Assembly: GCA_047632015.1 (NCBI GenBank)
Contig: JBLIBC010000157.1
Location: 1-6,340, forward strand
Direction of reading: 5' to 3'
Origin: JBLIAZ01 sp047632015
GTDB taxonomy: Bacteria > Bacteroidota > Bacteroidia > Flavobacteriales_C > GCA-002722245
Length of the DNA stretch: 6,340 bases
A program made the translations under genes and the position numbers. Shown here in pieces: positions 1 through 6,110 of this stretch. Under the pieces are notes generated by a model. It was not told where the DNA came from, searched no databases, and saw only the letters and a list, made by a program, of their open reading frames with translations. How positions within the stretch are numbered: position 1 is the first letter of the stretch; every line of letters begins with the position of its first letter.

Positions 1-531
1 TTTGGTGCTAGTAAAAAACAAGGGTTTGTTGAGGTTGAGTGGACTACCAATTCAGAAATTAATTCCGATTATTTTGATGTTGAATCATCTTCAAATGCAA
101 AAGATTGGGAGCTGGTTGATAGAGTGACAGGAGCTGGAAATTCAACAACTGTGAATCATTATGCTGTTGCTGATTGGGGTATCAATGGGTATGTGAAAAA
201 GTACTACAGGTTGAAACAGGTTGATTATGATTCAAAATTCAAGTTTTCGGAAATTGATGCTGTTGATTTTGGAACGAACGGTGAAGTACAAACATTTATG
301 AGAGGTTCTTCCCTTGTGATAGCATTGGCTGGTGTTACTGAAAACATTACAGTCCAGTTATTTGATATTGAGGGAAGCTTAATCAAAATGACTGGAATTT
401 CAAAATTGATCAATGAGAATAGTACTGTAGTGTTTGATGTAGCAGGTGAATCTACAGGGTTATATTTTGTAAAGGCCTTTTACGATAACCAACAGTTTAG
501 TAAAAAGATTTATCTAAATAGTATCAACTAA
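1..531 (+). CDS. T9SS sorting-domain protein, C-terminal part (5' end outside window)
   Basis: The frame is open from the first base and ends in TAA, giving 176 visible residues of a larger secreted or surface protein. Residues 8-80 match a module often found just before type IX secretion sorting domains: a V-E-W-T-T-N-S-E-I-N stretch, YFDVE, a W (36), GAGNS (44-48) and YYRLKQVD (68-75). The last 80 or so residues look like a type A C-terminal sorting domain: a beta-rich stretch with VQLFDIEG, then GLYFVK and a closing KKIYLN strand. In this family the domain directs export across the outer membrane and is usually cleaved by the sortase PorU, with the cargo anchored to A-LPS or released. The function of the cargo cannot be told because its N-terminus is missing. 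A GTG at 124 could be mistaken for a start, but coding clearly continues upstream of it. No convincing terminator follows. Confidence 0.9.
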   Translation, partial: FGASKKQGFVEVEWTTNSEINSDYFDVESSSNAKDWELVDRVTGAGNSTTVNHYAVADWGINGYVKKYYRLKQVDYDSKFKFSEIDAVDFGTNGEVQTFMRGSSLVIALAGVTENITVQLFDIEGSLIKMTGISKLINENSTVVFDVAGESTGLYFVKAFYDNQQFSKKIYLNSIN

Positions 532-741
532 TTTATCGTTGTCCAATTTTGAGGGAGATGATAAAGATGAAATTTGAACTTAAACAACCAGGTTTATTCA
601 AAAAAGGTGCTTGTAAGTAAGTTTTCCATGAACGAGTTGAGTCCTATTAACATTGATAGGGAAATTTGTTAATAAGTACTAGTTGAAAAACAAGCGCCGA
701 CATCAGTTTTTTCATACTTTTGGAGTCTAAAATTATACCAT
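532..741. other. Intergenic gap of 210 bases
   Basis: This gap separates the sorting-domain gene from the DUF3127 gene. I see a 20-codon ORF (558-620) preceded by a GAGGG, a weak 5-bp hairpin (643-647 with 656-660) without a T tract, and a candidate -7 promoter element near the right end. No tRNA, riboswitch or strong terminator is recognisable. Confidence 0.6.
715..722 (+). promoter_or_regulatory. Candidate Bacteroidota -7 promoter element
   Basis: TACTTTTG fits the Bacteroidota housekeeping -7 consensus TAnnTTTG exactly and lies 19 bases before the DUF3127 start codon. That would leave a leader of roughly a dozen bases, short but plausible in this phylum. The partner -33 TTTG box is not seen at the usual 17-23 base spacing. 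The nearest TTG (683-685) is 29 bases upstream. The match may therefore be chance in AT-rich DNA. Confidence 0.35.
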
Positions 742-1098
742 ATGTTTTCATTAAAAGGGACTTTAAAAGTCATAAGCGAAGAGCAAATCATTAGCGAAAA
801 ATTTAAAAAGAGAGAGTTTGTACTAGAAGATAATTCTGGACAATACCCACAGGTAATCTCCTTTCAATTAGCACAGGATAAAGTGTCTTTAATTGACGGA
901 TACCAATTAGGAAATGAAGTAACAGTTTACTTTAACTTAAGAGGTAGAGAGTGGACTTCTCCAAAAGACGGATTAGTAAAGTACTTTAATACTTTAGACG
1001 CATGGAAACTTGAAGCTAGTGCTGCTGCACCTGCTGCACAAGCTGTTCCTGAAGCGGCTAACTTGGCATCGTCTCAAGAGGATGATTTACCATTTTAG
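742..1098 (+). CDS. DUF3127 family OB-fold-like protein with SSB-type acidic tip
   Basis: This is a complete 118-residue protein from ATG to TAG. Residues 1-95 or so resemble the DUF3127 family, which is small, common in Bacteroidota and of unknown function. Visible family-like stretches are the opening FSLKGTL, a KKREFVLED strand (about 23-31), the PQVISFQLAQDK stretch, and a VTVYFNLRGREW segment. The alternating strand pattern is compatible with an OB fold. An Ala/Pro-rich, probably disordered linker follows (about 91-110), and the protein ends in EDDLPF. That layout of OB-like domain, flexible linker and acidic-hydrophobic tip is the layout of bacterial single-stranded DNA-binding protein, whose terminal D-D-x-P-F docks repair and replication enzymes. 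Action in DNA metabolism is my inference, since no DNA-binding residues can be assigned by eye. GGAG at 722-725 is too far from the start to act as a Shine-Dalgarno site. The gene appears monocistronic because a strong terminator follows 21 bases after the stop. Confidence 0.88.
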   Translation: MFSLKGTLKVISEEQIISEKFKKREFVLEDNSGQYPQVISFQLAQDKVSLIDGYQLGNEVTVYFNLRGREWTSPKDGLVKYFNTLDAWKLEASAAAPAAQAVPEAANLASSQEDDLPF

Positions 1099-1119
1099 TT
1101 TATTAAATTAAAATCATTT

Positions 1120-1166
1120 GAAAAGACAAGCTCTAAAGGGTTTGTCTTTTCTTTTGTCTTTTTTTT
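1120..1166 (+). terminator. Strong intrinsic terminator after the DUF3127 gene
   Basis: Bases 1120-1133 pair with 1138-1151 to form a 14-bp stem that includes two G-T wobbles and closes on a TAAA loop. The outer arm GAAAAGACAA pairs perfectly, apart from the inner wobbles, with TTGTCTTTTC. A T-rich tract follows (1152-1166), ending in eight Ts. This separates the DUF3127 gene from the methyltransferase gene. Confidence 0.9.
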
Positions 1167-1196
1167 CACGTAGGTTGTTTAGGAATTAGGTTTCAA

Positions 1197-1982
1197 TTGG
1201 AAAAATTAAAATTCATATTTAGGTACATCAAATACTTTTTTCAAGCAAAAAGTAAGTTTTCGGTGCATTCTCCTTTTGTGTTTGACTTGTATACGAAGGT
1301 GATTTTATCTAAAAAGTCATTTTACTCTTTTGACAAAATTGATTCGGTTCGGAAAATGTTGTGCAAAAATGAAGGAACCATTAGGGTGACGGATTTTGGT
1401 GCAGGTTCTCATTTGAACAATTCTAAAGAAAAAAAGATAAGTGCAATTGCCAAGAATGCTGCTAAGTCAAAAAGAATAGGGGAGTTGATGGCTGTATTAT
1501 GTGATCATGTAGCGCCGAAACATGCCTTGGAATTGGGTACGTCATTGGGTATAAGTACGCTTTACCAGTATAGTGCTAGTAAAAGTGCTAATTGGACTAC
1601 CATGGAGGGGTGTCCTGAAACGGCTAAACTTGCTCAAAAAGTATTTCATTCTTACAAAGCAGATTCAATTAAAATTAAAGTAGGAGATTTTGCTTTGACT
1701 TTACCTGTGGTAGTTAAAGATTATCCTCAAATAGATTACGCTTTTTTTGATGGTAACCATCAAAAGCAACCTACGATAGATTATTTTGAAACGTGTTTAC
1801 CAAAAGCAACCGAATCGTCCTTGTTTATATTCGATGATATACATTGGAGTGAAGGCATGGAAGAAGCGTGGGAATACATTAAAAACCACCCGCAGGTTAC
1901 TGTTACAATAGATCTATTCTGGATAGGTCTTGTGTTTTTCAAGAAGGACCAAGTAAAGGAAGATTTTGTGTTGAGGTATTAA
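1197..1982 (+). CDS. Class I SAM-dependent methyltransferase (O-methyltransferase-like)
   Basis: This 261-residue protein should transfer a methyl group from S-adenosylmethionine; its acceptor is unknown. The SAM-binding glycine loop is ALELGTSLGIST (110-121). An acidic residue ends the next strand (E137 in TTMEG), and two further motifs, DYAFFDGNH (180-188) and LFIFDDIHW (209-217), resemble the acidic/metal-site region of catechol-O-methyltransferase-like enzymes. The N-terminus carries HSPFVFDL (24-31), a signature I associate with a Bacteroidota subgroup, and a second glycine-containing motif, DFGAGS (66-71). There is no signal peptide, so it is probably cytoplasmic. No ATG fits the conserved N-terminus. 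TTG at 1197 is chosen because an AGG lies six bases upstream and translation from it covers the whole family-like N-terminal region. The first alternative, GTG at about 1263, would start directly at the HSPF motif. It is transcribed alone, after the upstream terminator and convergent with groEL. Confidence 0.85.
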   Translation: MEKLKFIFRYIKYFFQAKSKFSVHSPFVFDLYTKVILSKKSFYSFDKIDSVRKMLCKNEGTIRVTDFGAGSHLNNSKEKKISAIAKNAAKSKRIGELMAVLCDHVAPKHALELGTSLGISTLYQYSASKSANWTTMEGCPETAKLAQKVFHSYKADSIKIKVGDFALTLPVVVKDYPQIDYAFFDGNHQKQPTIDYFETCLPKATESSLFIFDDIHWSEGMEEAWEYIKNHPQVTVTIDLFWIGLVFFKKDQVKEDFVLRY

Positions 1983-1983
1983 A

Positions 1984-2103
1984 GGGAAATTCTAAAAATT
2001 GCTTTTTCTTCGTTTAATTTTAAAATTAAAAGCCTCACATACTTATGGATGCTGCGTTTCAAATTTGTCTTTCGCCTCAATAAATCAAATCTTTAGAACT
2101 CCC
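1984..2103. repeat. Imperfect inverted-repeat element in the convergent gap
   Basis: The left end (1984-2001) begins GGGAAATTCTAAAAATTG. The reverse complement of the right end (2086-2103) reads GGGAGTTCTAAAGATTTG. The two agree at most positions with one gap. Between them lie a perfect 18-bp palindrome (2013-2030, centred on TTTTAAAA), a small CATA-CT-TATG inverted repeat (2038-2047), and a direct repeat of GCCTCA (2032-2037 and 2074-2079). No ORF fills it. It begins two bases after the methyltransferase stop codon, so it could act as that gene's 3' structure. It could also be a copy of a dispersed non-coding repeat. One copy cannot separate these options. Confidence 0.45.
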
Positions 2104-2139
2104 ATAAAGTCCGTGCGATCAGTTTTAGTTTTACGGGAG
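2099..2139. other. Second hairpin sharing an arm with the inverted repeat
   Basis: CTCCCATAAA (2099-2108) can pair with TTTACGGGAG (2130-2139) at nine of ten positions around a 21-base loop. The CTCCC bases also form the right arm of the larger element at 1984-2103, so the two foldings exclude each other. No T tract follows on either strand, so it is not a standard terminator. Confidence 0.35.
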
Positions 2140-2172
2140 GAGGATAGTAGGTGATTTTATAATATTAAAAAC

Positions 2173-2205
2173 AAAAAAAAGCTGCTCCATTTCTGAAGCA
2201 GCTTT
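2173..2205 (-). terminator. Intrinsic terminator of groES-groEL
   Basis: On the minus strand an 11-bp stem (2195-2205 with 2178-2188, core AAAGCTGCT/AGCAGCTTT plus one wobble) closes on a six-base loop and runs into eight Ts (2173-2180). It lies 23 bases after the groEL stop codon, ending the chaperonin operon before the convergent methyltransferase gene. Confidence 0.92.
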
Positions 2206-2227
2206 GATAATAGTATAATTACAATTA

Positions 2228-3862
2228 TTACATCATTCCTGGCATTCCACCTGGCATACCTCCTGGCATTCCACCAGCACCTTCAGCTTCAGGTTCGTCA
2301 GTGATAATACATTCAGTTGTGAGCATTAAGCTTGATATAGACGCCGCATTTTCCAAAGCCAACCTTGTTACTTTAACAGGGTCAATTACTCCACTTTTTA
2401 TTAAGTTTTCGTAAACATCAGTTCTTGCATTGTACCCAAAGTCTTTTTTACCAGACTTTACTTTTGCAACTACAACAGCTGGTTCGCCACCTGCATTTGC
2501 TACAATTGTTCTTAATGGAGTCTCAATTGCTATCCTAACGATGTTGATACCTAAATCTTGGTCGTCATTTTCTCCTTTAAGATTTTTTAATGAATCAACT
2601 GCTCTAATTAGTGCTGTTCCTCCACCTGCTACTATTCCTTCTTCCACAGCAGCTCTAGTTGCGTGCAATGCATCGTCAACTCTGTCTTTTTTCTCCTTCA
2701 TTTCAACCTCTGTAGCAGCACCTACGTATAAAACAGCTACTCCGCCAGCAAGTTTAGCCAACCTTTCTTGAAGTTTTTCTTTGTCGTAATCAGAAGTGGT
2801 AGTTTCAATTTGAGTTTTTATTTGCTCAACTCTTGCCTTGATCATCTTCTTGTTTCCAGCACCATTAACAACAGTGGTGTTGTCTTTGTCTATTACAATT
2901 TTTTCAGCAGTTCCTAAATCTTCTAAAGTAGCGTCTTCTAATTTCCTTCCTTGTTCTTCAGAAATTACGGTTCCGCCAGTTAATACTGCGATGTCCTCTA
3001 ACATTGCTTTTCTCCTGTCTCCAAAACCTGGAGCTTTAACAGCAGCAACTTTTAATGAACCTCTGATTTTGTTAACCACTAAAGTAGCTAAAGCTTCTCC
3101 GTCTATGTCTTCAGCAATAATTAACAATGGTCTTCCTGCTTGAGCTCCTTTTTCCAATATAGGAAGTAGGTCTTTCATTGCAGATACTTTTTTATCGTAA
3201 ATTAAAATCAAAGCGTTTTCTAAATTCACTTCCATTTTGTCCGCATTGGTTACGAAGTACGGTGACAAATAACCTCTGTCAAACTGCATTCCTTCCACGA
3301 TAACTAATTCATCGGAAGTTCCTTTTGCTTCCTCCACAGTAATAACTCCGTCTTTTCCAACCTTGTCCATTGCTTTTGCAATACTGGCTCCGATTTCGGT
3401 GTCATTGTTTGCTGAAATAGAAGCTACTTGCGCAATTTCAGCAGATTTATTAATTGCTTTTGACTGCTTGCTTAAGTCCTTAACGATAGCATTAACCGCT
3501 TTGTCAATACCTCTTTTTAAGTCCATTGGGTTAGCTCCAGCAGTAACAGATTTAATACCTGCCCCGTATATTCCTTGAGCTAGTACAGTTGCTGTGGTAG
3601 TACCATCACCAGCTGCATCAGCAGTTTTTGAAGCTACTTCCTTTACCAATTGCGCTCCCATGTTTTCAAAAGGATCTTTCAATTCAATTTCTTTGGCAAC
3701 ACTCACACCATCTTTAGTTACTGAAGGTGCTCCAAACTTTTTGTCGATGATAACGTTTCTTCCTTTAGGTCCTAAGGTTACCTTTACTGCATTTGCAAGT
3801 GCATCAACACCTCTTTTGATTTTGTCTCTTGCCTCTATGTTAAATAATATTTCTTTTGCCAT
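2228..3862 (-). CDS. groEL: Chaperonin GroEL (Hsp60), 60 kDa subunit
   Basis: This complete 544-residue subunit belongs to the double-ring ATP-driven folding chamber of the cytoplasm. Its length matches the usual 540-550. The equatorial ATP site is intact: VKVTLGPKGRNV (26-37), TKDG with D51, and AGDGTTTATVLA (84-95) with D86. The ATPase aspartate lies in VDDALHATRAAVEEG, with D397 corresponding to E. coli D398. The GIVAGGG loop (409-415) follows. The apical domain (about 190-375) contains the expected substrate- and GroES-binding region, including the YLSPYFVTN strand. The C-terminus is the flexible GGM-rich tail, ending in three GGMP-type repeats and MM. Translation starts at ATG 12 bases after the groES stop, so the two are co-transcribed. 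Nothing suggests damage or a paralogue. Confidence 0.99.
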   Translation of the reverse strand: MAKEILFNIEARDKIKRGVDALANAVKVTLGPKGRNVIIDKKFGAPSVTKDGVSVAKEIELKDPFENMGAQLVKEVASKTADAAGDGTTTATVLAQGIYGAGIKSVTAGANPMDLKRGIDKAVNAIVKDLSKQSKAINKSAEIAQVASISANNDTEIGASIAKAMDKVGKDGVITVEEAKGTSDELVIVEGMQFDRGYLSPYFVTNADKMEVNLENALILIYDKKVSAMKDLLPILEKGAQAGRPLLIIAEDIDGEALATLVVNKIRGSLKVAAVKAPGFGDRRKAMLEDIAVLTGGTVISEEQGRKLEDATLEDLGTAEKIVIDKDNTTVVNGAGNKKMIKARVEQIKTQIETTTSDYDKEKLQERLAKLAGGVAVLYVGAATEVEMKEKKDRVDDALHATRAAVEEGIVAGGGTALIRAVDSLKNLKGENDDQDLGINIVRIAIETPLRTIVANAGGEPAVVVAKVKSGKKDFGYNARTDVYENLIKSGVIDPVKVTRLALENAASISSLMLTTECIITDEPEAEGAGGMPGGMPGGMPGMM

Positions 3863-3874
3863 TGTATTTTTTGA

Positions 3875-4156
3875 TTAAACGATTGCGAAAATATCCGCTT
3901 CTCTCATGATTAAATAATCTACTCCATCGTGGTTTAATTCAGTACCAGAATACTTTCCGTAAAGTACATTGTCACCTTTTTTTACTGTTAATGGTTCGTC
4001 TTTTTTTCCACTACCTACTGCTACTACAGTTCCATGTTGTGGTTTTTCTTTTGCTGTATCAGGGATGTATATTCCTGAAGCAGTTTTTTCCTCGGCTGGA
4101 GCAGCTTGAATTAGCACCCTGTCAGCAAGTGGTTGTATTGATATTTTTTTTGCCAT
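3875..4156 (-). CDS. groES: Co-chaperonin GroES (Hsp10)
   Basis: At 93 residues this is a typical full-length GroES, whose heptamer caps the GroEL ring and encloses the folding substrate. Visible signatures are the opening QPLADRVLIQ (8-17), the mobile loop around EEKTASGIYIPDTA (22-35) whose GIYIP part docks to the GroEL apical domain, and VVAVGSG, GDNVLYGKYSGTEL and the closing YLIMREADIFAIV strands. The start ATG is preceded by an A/T-only stretch, including a 14-bp palindrome at 4166-4179, and has no Shine-Dalgarno site, as is common in Bacteroidota. It is the first gene of the groES-groEL operon and lies behind the secG terminator, so it needs its own promoter in 4157-4260. Confidence 0.98.
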   Translation of the reverse strand: MAKKISIQPLADRVLIQAAPAEEKTASGIYIPDTAKEKPQHGTVVAVGSGKKDEPLTVKKGDNVLYGKYSGTELNHDGVDYLIMREADIFAIV

Positions 4157-4213
4157 TTTTTTAATTTATTAATTAATAATTTCCTGTTGATTGCATTTTA
4201 TGTGCCATTGCGT

Positions 4214-4234
4214 TGTCTTAAATAATTGAAGACA
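4214..4234. promoter_or_regulatory. CIRCE-like inverted repeat upstream of groES
   Basis: TGTCTT (4214-4219) and AAGACA (4229-4234) form perfect 6-bp arms separated by exactly nine bases, 57 bases before the groES ATG and after the secG terminator. The CIRCE operator bound by HrcA has the same N9 spacer but uses TTAGCACTC/GAGTGCTAA arms, so the sequence differs. I could not place a clear Bacteroidota TTTG/TAnnTTTG promoter nearby. An operator role is inferred from position and geometry only. Confidence 0.35.
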
Positions 4235-4260
4235 TTATTGCAGTTATTTAGTTGTTGGTT

Positions 4261-4298
4261 AAAAAAAATGTCAGATGTGACGTGTCACTCTGACATTT
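4261..4298 (-). terminator. Intrinsic terminator after secG
   Basis: On the minus strand AAATGTCAGA (4298-4289) pairs perfectly with TCTGACATTT (4275-4266). Four further pairs (GTGA/TCAC) lie inside beyond a single bulged base and close on a four-base loop. A run of eight Ts (4268-4261) overlaps and follows the stem. It lies 25 bases past the secG stop and separates the lptE-TPR-secG block from groES-groEL. Confidence 0.9.
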
Positions 4299-4322
4299 AT
4301 GAAATGTTTTAATGTGTAAAAT

Positions 4323-4652
4323 TTAATTGGTTGAACCCTCTTCTTGTCCACCTTCTCCTTCACTTTCTCCATCTTCTTCACTTTCTCCATTAACTACTTC
4401 AGTGGATTCGGAATCTGAATAATCAACACTTTCTTTCGAAATTAATTTTGTAGACATGATTGAAAAAATGATTAACGCTCCAGCAAGTCCCCAAGTTAGT
4501 TTTTCCACTAATTCAGTTGTTTTTTGAGCACCAAAAGCTTGACTTTGTGAAGCTATGTTGGAATCAAGTCCACCACCTTTGCTGTTTTGTACTAACACAA
4601 TAAGGATTAGTAATATTGAGCAAATGATTATTAATATTGATAATACTGCCAT
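4323..4652 (-). CDS. secG: Preprotein translocase subunit SecG
   Basis: This 109-residue inner-membrane protein is the accessory third subunit of the SecYEG channel. The pattern is standard: a first membrane segment (about 3-21), the family motif LVQNSKGGGL (20-29), a cytoplasmic loop with the conserved AFGAQKTTE (39-47), and a second membrane segment (about 52-68). From about residue 73 on, the tail is hydrophilic and highly acidic (SESTE, ESEEDGESEGEGGQEEG) with no basic residues. Such tails vary between species and have no assigned function. Its ATG lies one base after the stop codon of the TPR gene, so translation is probably coupled. A terminator follows, making it the last gene of its operon. 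Confidence 0.95.
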   Translation of the reverse strand: MAVLSILIIICSILLILIVLVQNSKGGGLDSNIASQSQAFGAQKTTELVEKLTWGLAGALIIFSIMSTKLISKESVDYSDSESTEVVNGESEEDGESEGEGGQEEGSTN

Positions 4653-4653
4653 T

Positions 4654-5568
4654 TTATTTTATTTGAGAAATTTTTATTTTTTCAATTCGGTCTGCAAAGT
4701 ACGCCTTTTTTTCCGGATATTTCATACTTAATGACTGATACATTTTGATTGCCTTTTGATGGTTTCCTTGCTTGAATATTATTTGAGCTAAAGTTTCACT
4801 GACAACCTCATCTGAATCCTGCAGGCTTTTTCTTGCCATGTTTATTGCGGAGTAAAAATCCTTTTTTGGGCTGATCCTTGGCTGGTTACTGATGAACTCA
4901 TCAATGAGTAAGGAAGCTTTTTTCTTGAACTCGGATCGGTCAATTGCTTTGGTTTGCTGTTCCTGGTCGTAAAGCTTAATCCACTGAATAAAACTTCTTT
5001 TCTGGGAAACTTCATTAGCTTTTTCTTTTTGAGGAGGTGATGGTTCAGTTTTACCCTCTTTGTCTTTGTTGTTCCATCCTACTTCCATTGATATGGAAGC
5101 GTTGATGGCTTGACTTAAAAATTCATCGTTTAAGGAAGGGTCAATGATGTTTGTGACAGTTTCTTGTTTGTGACTTTCGTCCGTAGTAATTGTTTCCTTT
5201 TGCTTGTTTAGTTTGTCTTCAACGTTTTTATCATTTAGTTCTTCTTCAATCTTTTCAAATTTATTTTCTGGGGCAACATCAGCAGTCTCTTTTTTAAAGG
5301 ACGTAAATATTACTTCTTGTTCTTCTTCAAAACTATCATTTAATATGAATTCTTTTAAATGACTTCTATTGCTAGTGTAAGCTGCAGTTTTCTTTAATTC
5401 AGTTTCAAACTTGACACTTTCGTTTTGATATAATGCCTTCAAGTACAGCTGTCGAATGTTTTGACTGTAAGGAAAATCAGTAACTAATTCACCTAAACCT
5501 TGCATGTCCTCAACACTAATTTTTTGGTTAGAGGTAAGCAAATTATGGTATGTGGTTTTATTAATCAC
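4654..5568 (-). CDS. TPR-like protein between lptE and secG, function unknown
   Basis: A 304-residue, probably soluble cytoplasmic protein with no signal peptide or membrane segment. Three parts are visible. The N-terminal helical region (1-75) contains VTDFPYSQNIRQLYLKAL. The middle (about 78-190) is rich in Glu and Lys, low in complexity and probably disordered. The C-terminal part (190-304) has RSFIQWIKLYDQ, LIDEFISNQPRISPKKDFYSA and one clear tetratricopeptide-like repeat (ETLAQIIFKQGNHQKAIKMYQ, then LSMKYPEKKAYFADRI). TPRs bind other proteins, but no partner can be named. From memory, similar proteins with the same C-terminal stretch sit in this position in other Flavobacteriia. The start codon is GTG, overlapping the lptE stop as GTGA, which suggests translational coupling. 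The next in-frame Met (residue 22) would cut into the conserved N-terminal helices. Confidence 0.85.
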   Translation of the reverse strand: MINKTTYHNLLTSNQKISVEDMQGLGELVTDFPYSQNIRQLYLKALYQNESVKFETELKKTAAYTSNRSHLKEFILNDSFEEEQEVIFTSFKKETADVAPENKFEKIEEELNDKNVEDKLNKQKETITTDESHKQETVTNIIDPSLNDEFLSQAINASISMEVGWNNKDKEGKTEPSPPQKEKANEVSQKRSFIQWIKLYDQEQQTKAIDRSEFKKKASLLIDEFISNQPRISPKKDFYSAINMARKSLQDSDEVVSETLAQIIFKQGNHQKAIKMYQSLSMKYPEKKAYFADRIEKIKISQIK

Positions 5569-6089
5569 CAGTCAACAAGAACTTGGTTAAATATTTGACT
5601 AACCAGTTTATTACCAATGGTTTCTATAAGCTCTTCTTCCTTTACAGTAATGTCTTCGGTGCTTTTGAAATCGCCGAAATCGGTAAAGGTTTTAGTAAAG
5701 TCATTTTTTTCATTGACTCCATTGCTGTAGTTAACTTTTAAACTGATTGTTAACCTGTTTAAATCGGCTGTAGTTGATCCTGTACCAAGTACAGGAGAAA
5801 TAAGGTAAGACACAATTGTACCGGTAAAATGAGCATCACCGTCTTCGGATTTGTATTTTAAACTTGTTTCTTTTAAGAGTCTGTCACGGAGTAGATCTTG
5901 TACCCAAATACTAATTGCTGGACTTCCTAATGGAGCAATGTTTTCAAAGTTTTCAATACTGAATGTTTCGCCAGGAATTTTACCTCCTTTTAAAGAGTAC
6001 GAAACCTTACATGAAATGCATGCGCACAAGATACAAACCAGAATAAAGGTATTTAATTTTCTTGTTTGGATTTTCGAGTTGTAAATCAT
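5565..6089 (-). CDS. lptE: LptE-family LPS-assembly lipoprotein
   Basis: This 174-residue protein is the Bacteroidota form of LptE, the outer-membrane lipoprotein that in better studied bacteria plugs the LptD barrel and helps insert lipopolysaccharide. A basic start (KIQTRK) is followed by a hydrophobic core (about 14-26) and a cluster of cysteines. The lipid-attachment cysteine is probably C27, in SCKVSYSLKGG, because this family has C-x(2-3)-YSF just after cleavage. C24, in LCAC, fits the lipobox almost as well. The body shows the family's features: APLGSP, an LRDRLLKETSL helix, a FTGTIVSYLISPV strand, LNRLTISLKVNY, and a final EEELIETIGNKLVSQIFNQ helix. The start lies 21 bases after the stop of the sigma-54 regulator, so the genes are likely co-transcribed. 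I am surer of the family than of the exact biochemical role in this phylum. Confidence 0.9.
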   Translation of the reverse strand: MIYNSKIQTRKLNTFILVCILCACISCKVSYSLKGGKIPGETFSIENFENIAPLGSPAISIWVQDLLRDRLLKETSLKYKSEDGDAHFTGTIVSYLISPVLGTGSTTADLNRLTISLKVNYSNGVNEKNDFTKTFTDFGDFKSTEDITVKEEELIETIGNKLVSQIFNQVLVDW

Positions 6090-6110
6090 TCCAGCTAATT
6101 ATTGTCAAAA

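Noticed and set aside
225..413. Minus-strand 62-codon ORF inside the sorting-domain gene
   Set aside because: It is opposite a clear coding frame and has no recognisable features.
124..531. GTG at 124 as the true start of the first gene
   Set aside because: The frame is open to base 1, and the upstream residues carry the conserved W-T-T-N-S-E-I-N and YFDVE motifs, so the gene begins outside the window.
643..660. Small hairpin CCTAT/ATAGG as a terminator for the first gene
   Set aside because: It has only five pairs with an eight-base loop and no T tract, so it is not distinguishable from chance.
1153..1194. TTTG and TAGGTTGT or TAGGTTTC as a promoter for the methyltransferase
   Set aside because: The spacing is too short (14 bases) for the first pair. 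The second -7 match lies so close to the start codon that transcription would begin inside the gene.
2430..3878. Long open frames on the plus strand across groEL (2430-2771, 2838-3143, 3363-3578, 3594-3878)
   Set aside because: They are antisense to the strongly conserved groEL reading frame and resemble no protein. They arise from its codon use.
4166..4179. 14-bp A/T-only palindrome just before groES as an RNA thermometer
   Set aside because: The stem would be very weak and covers no Shine-Dalgarno site. A/T-only palindromes are common in such leaders.
5851..6084. Plus-strand 77-codon ORF over lptE
   Set aside because: It is antisense to lptE, and its translation resembles no known protein.
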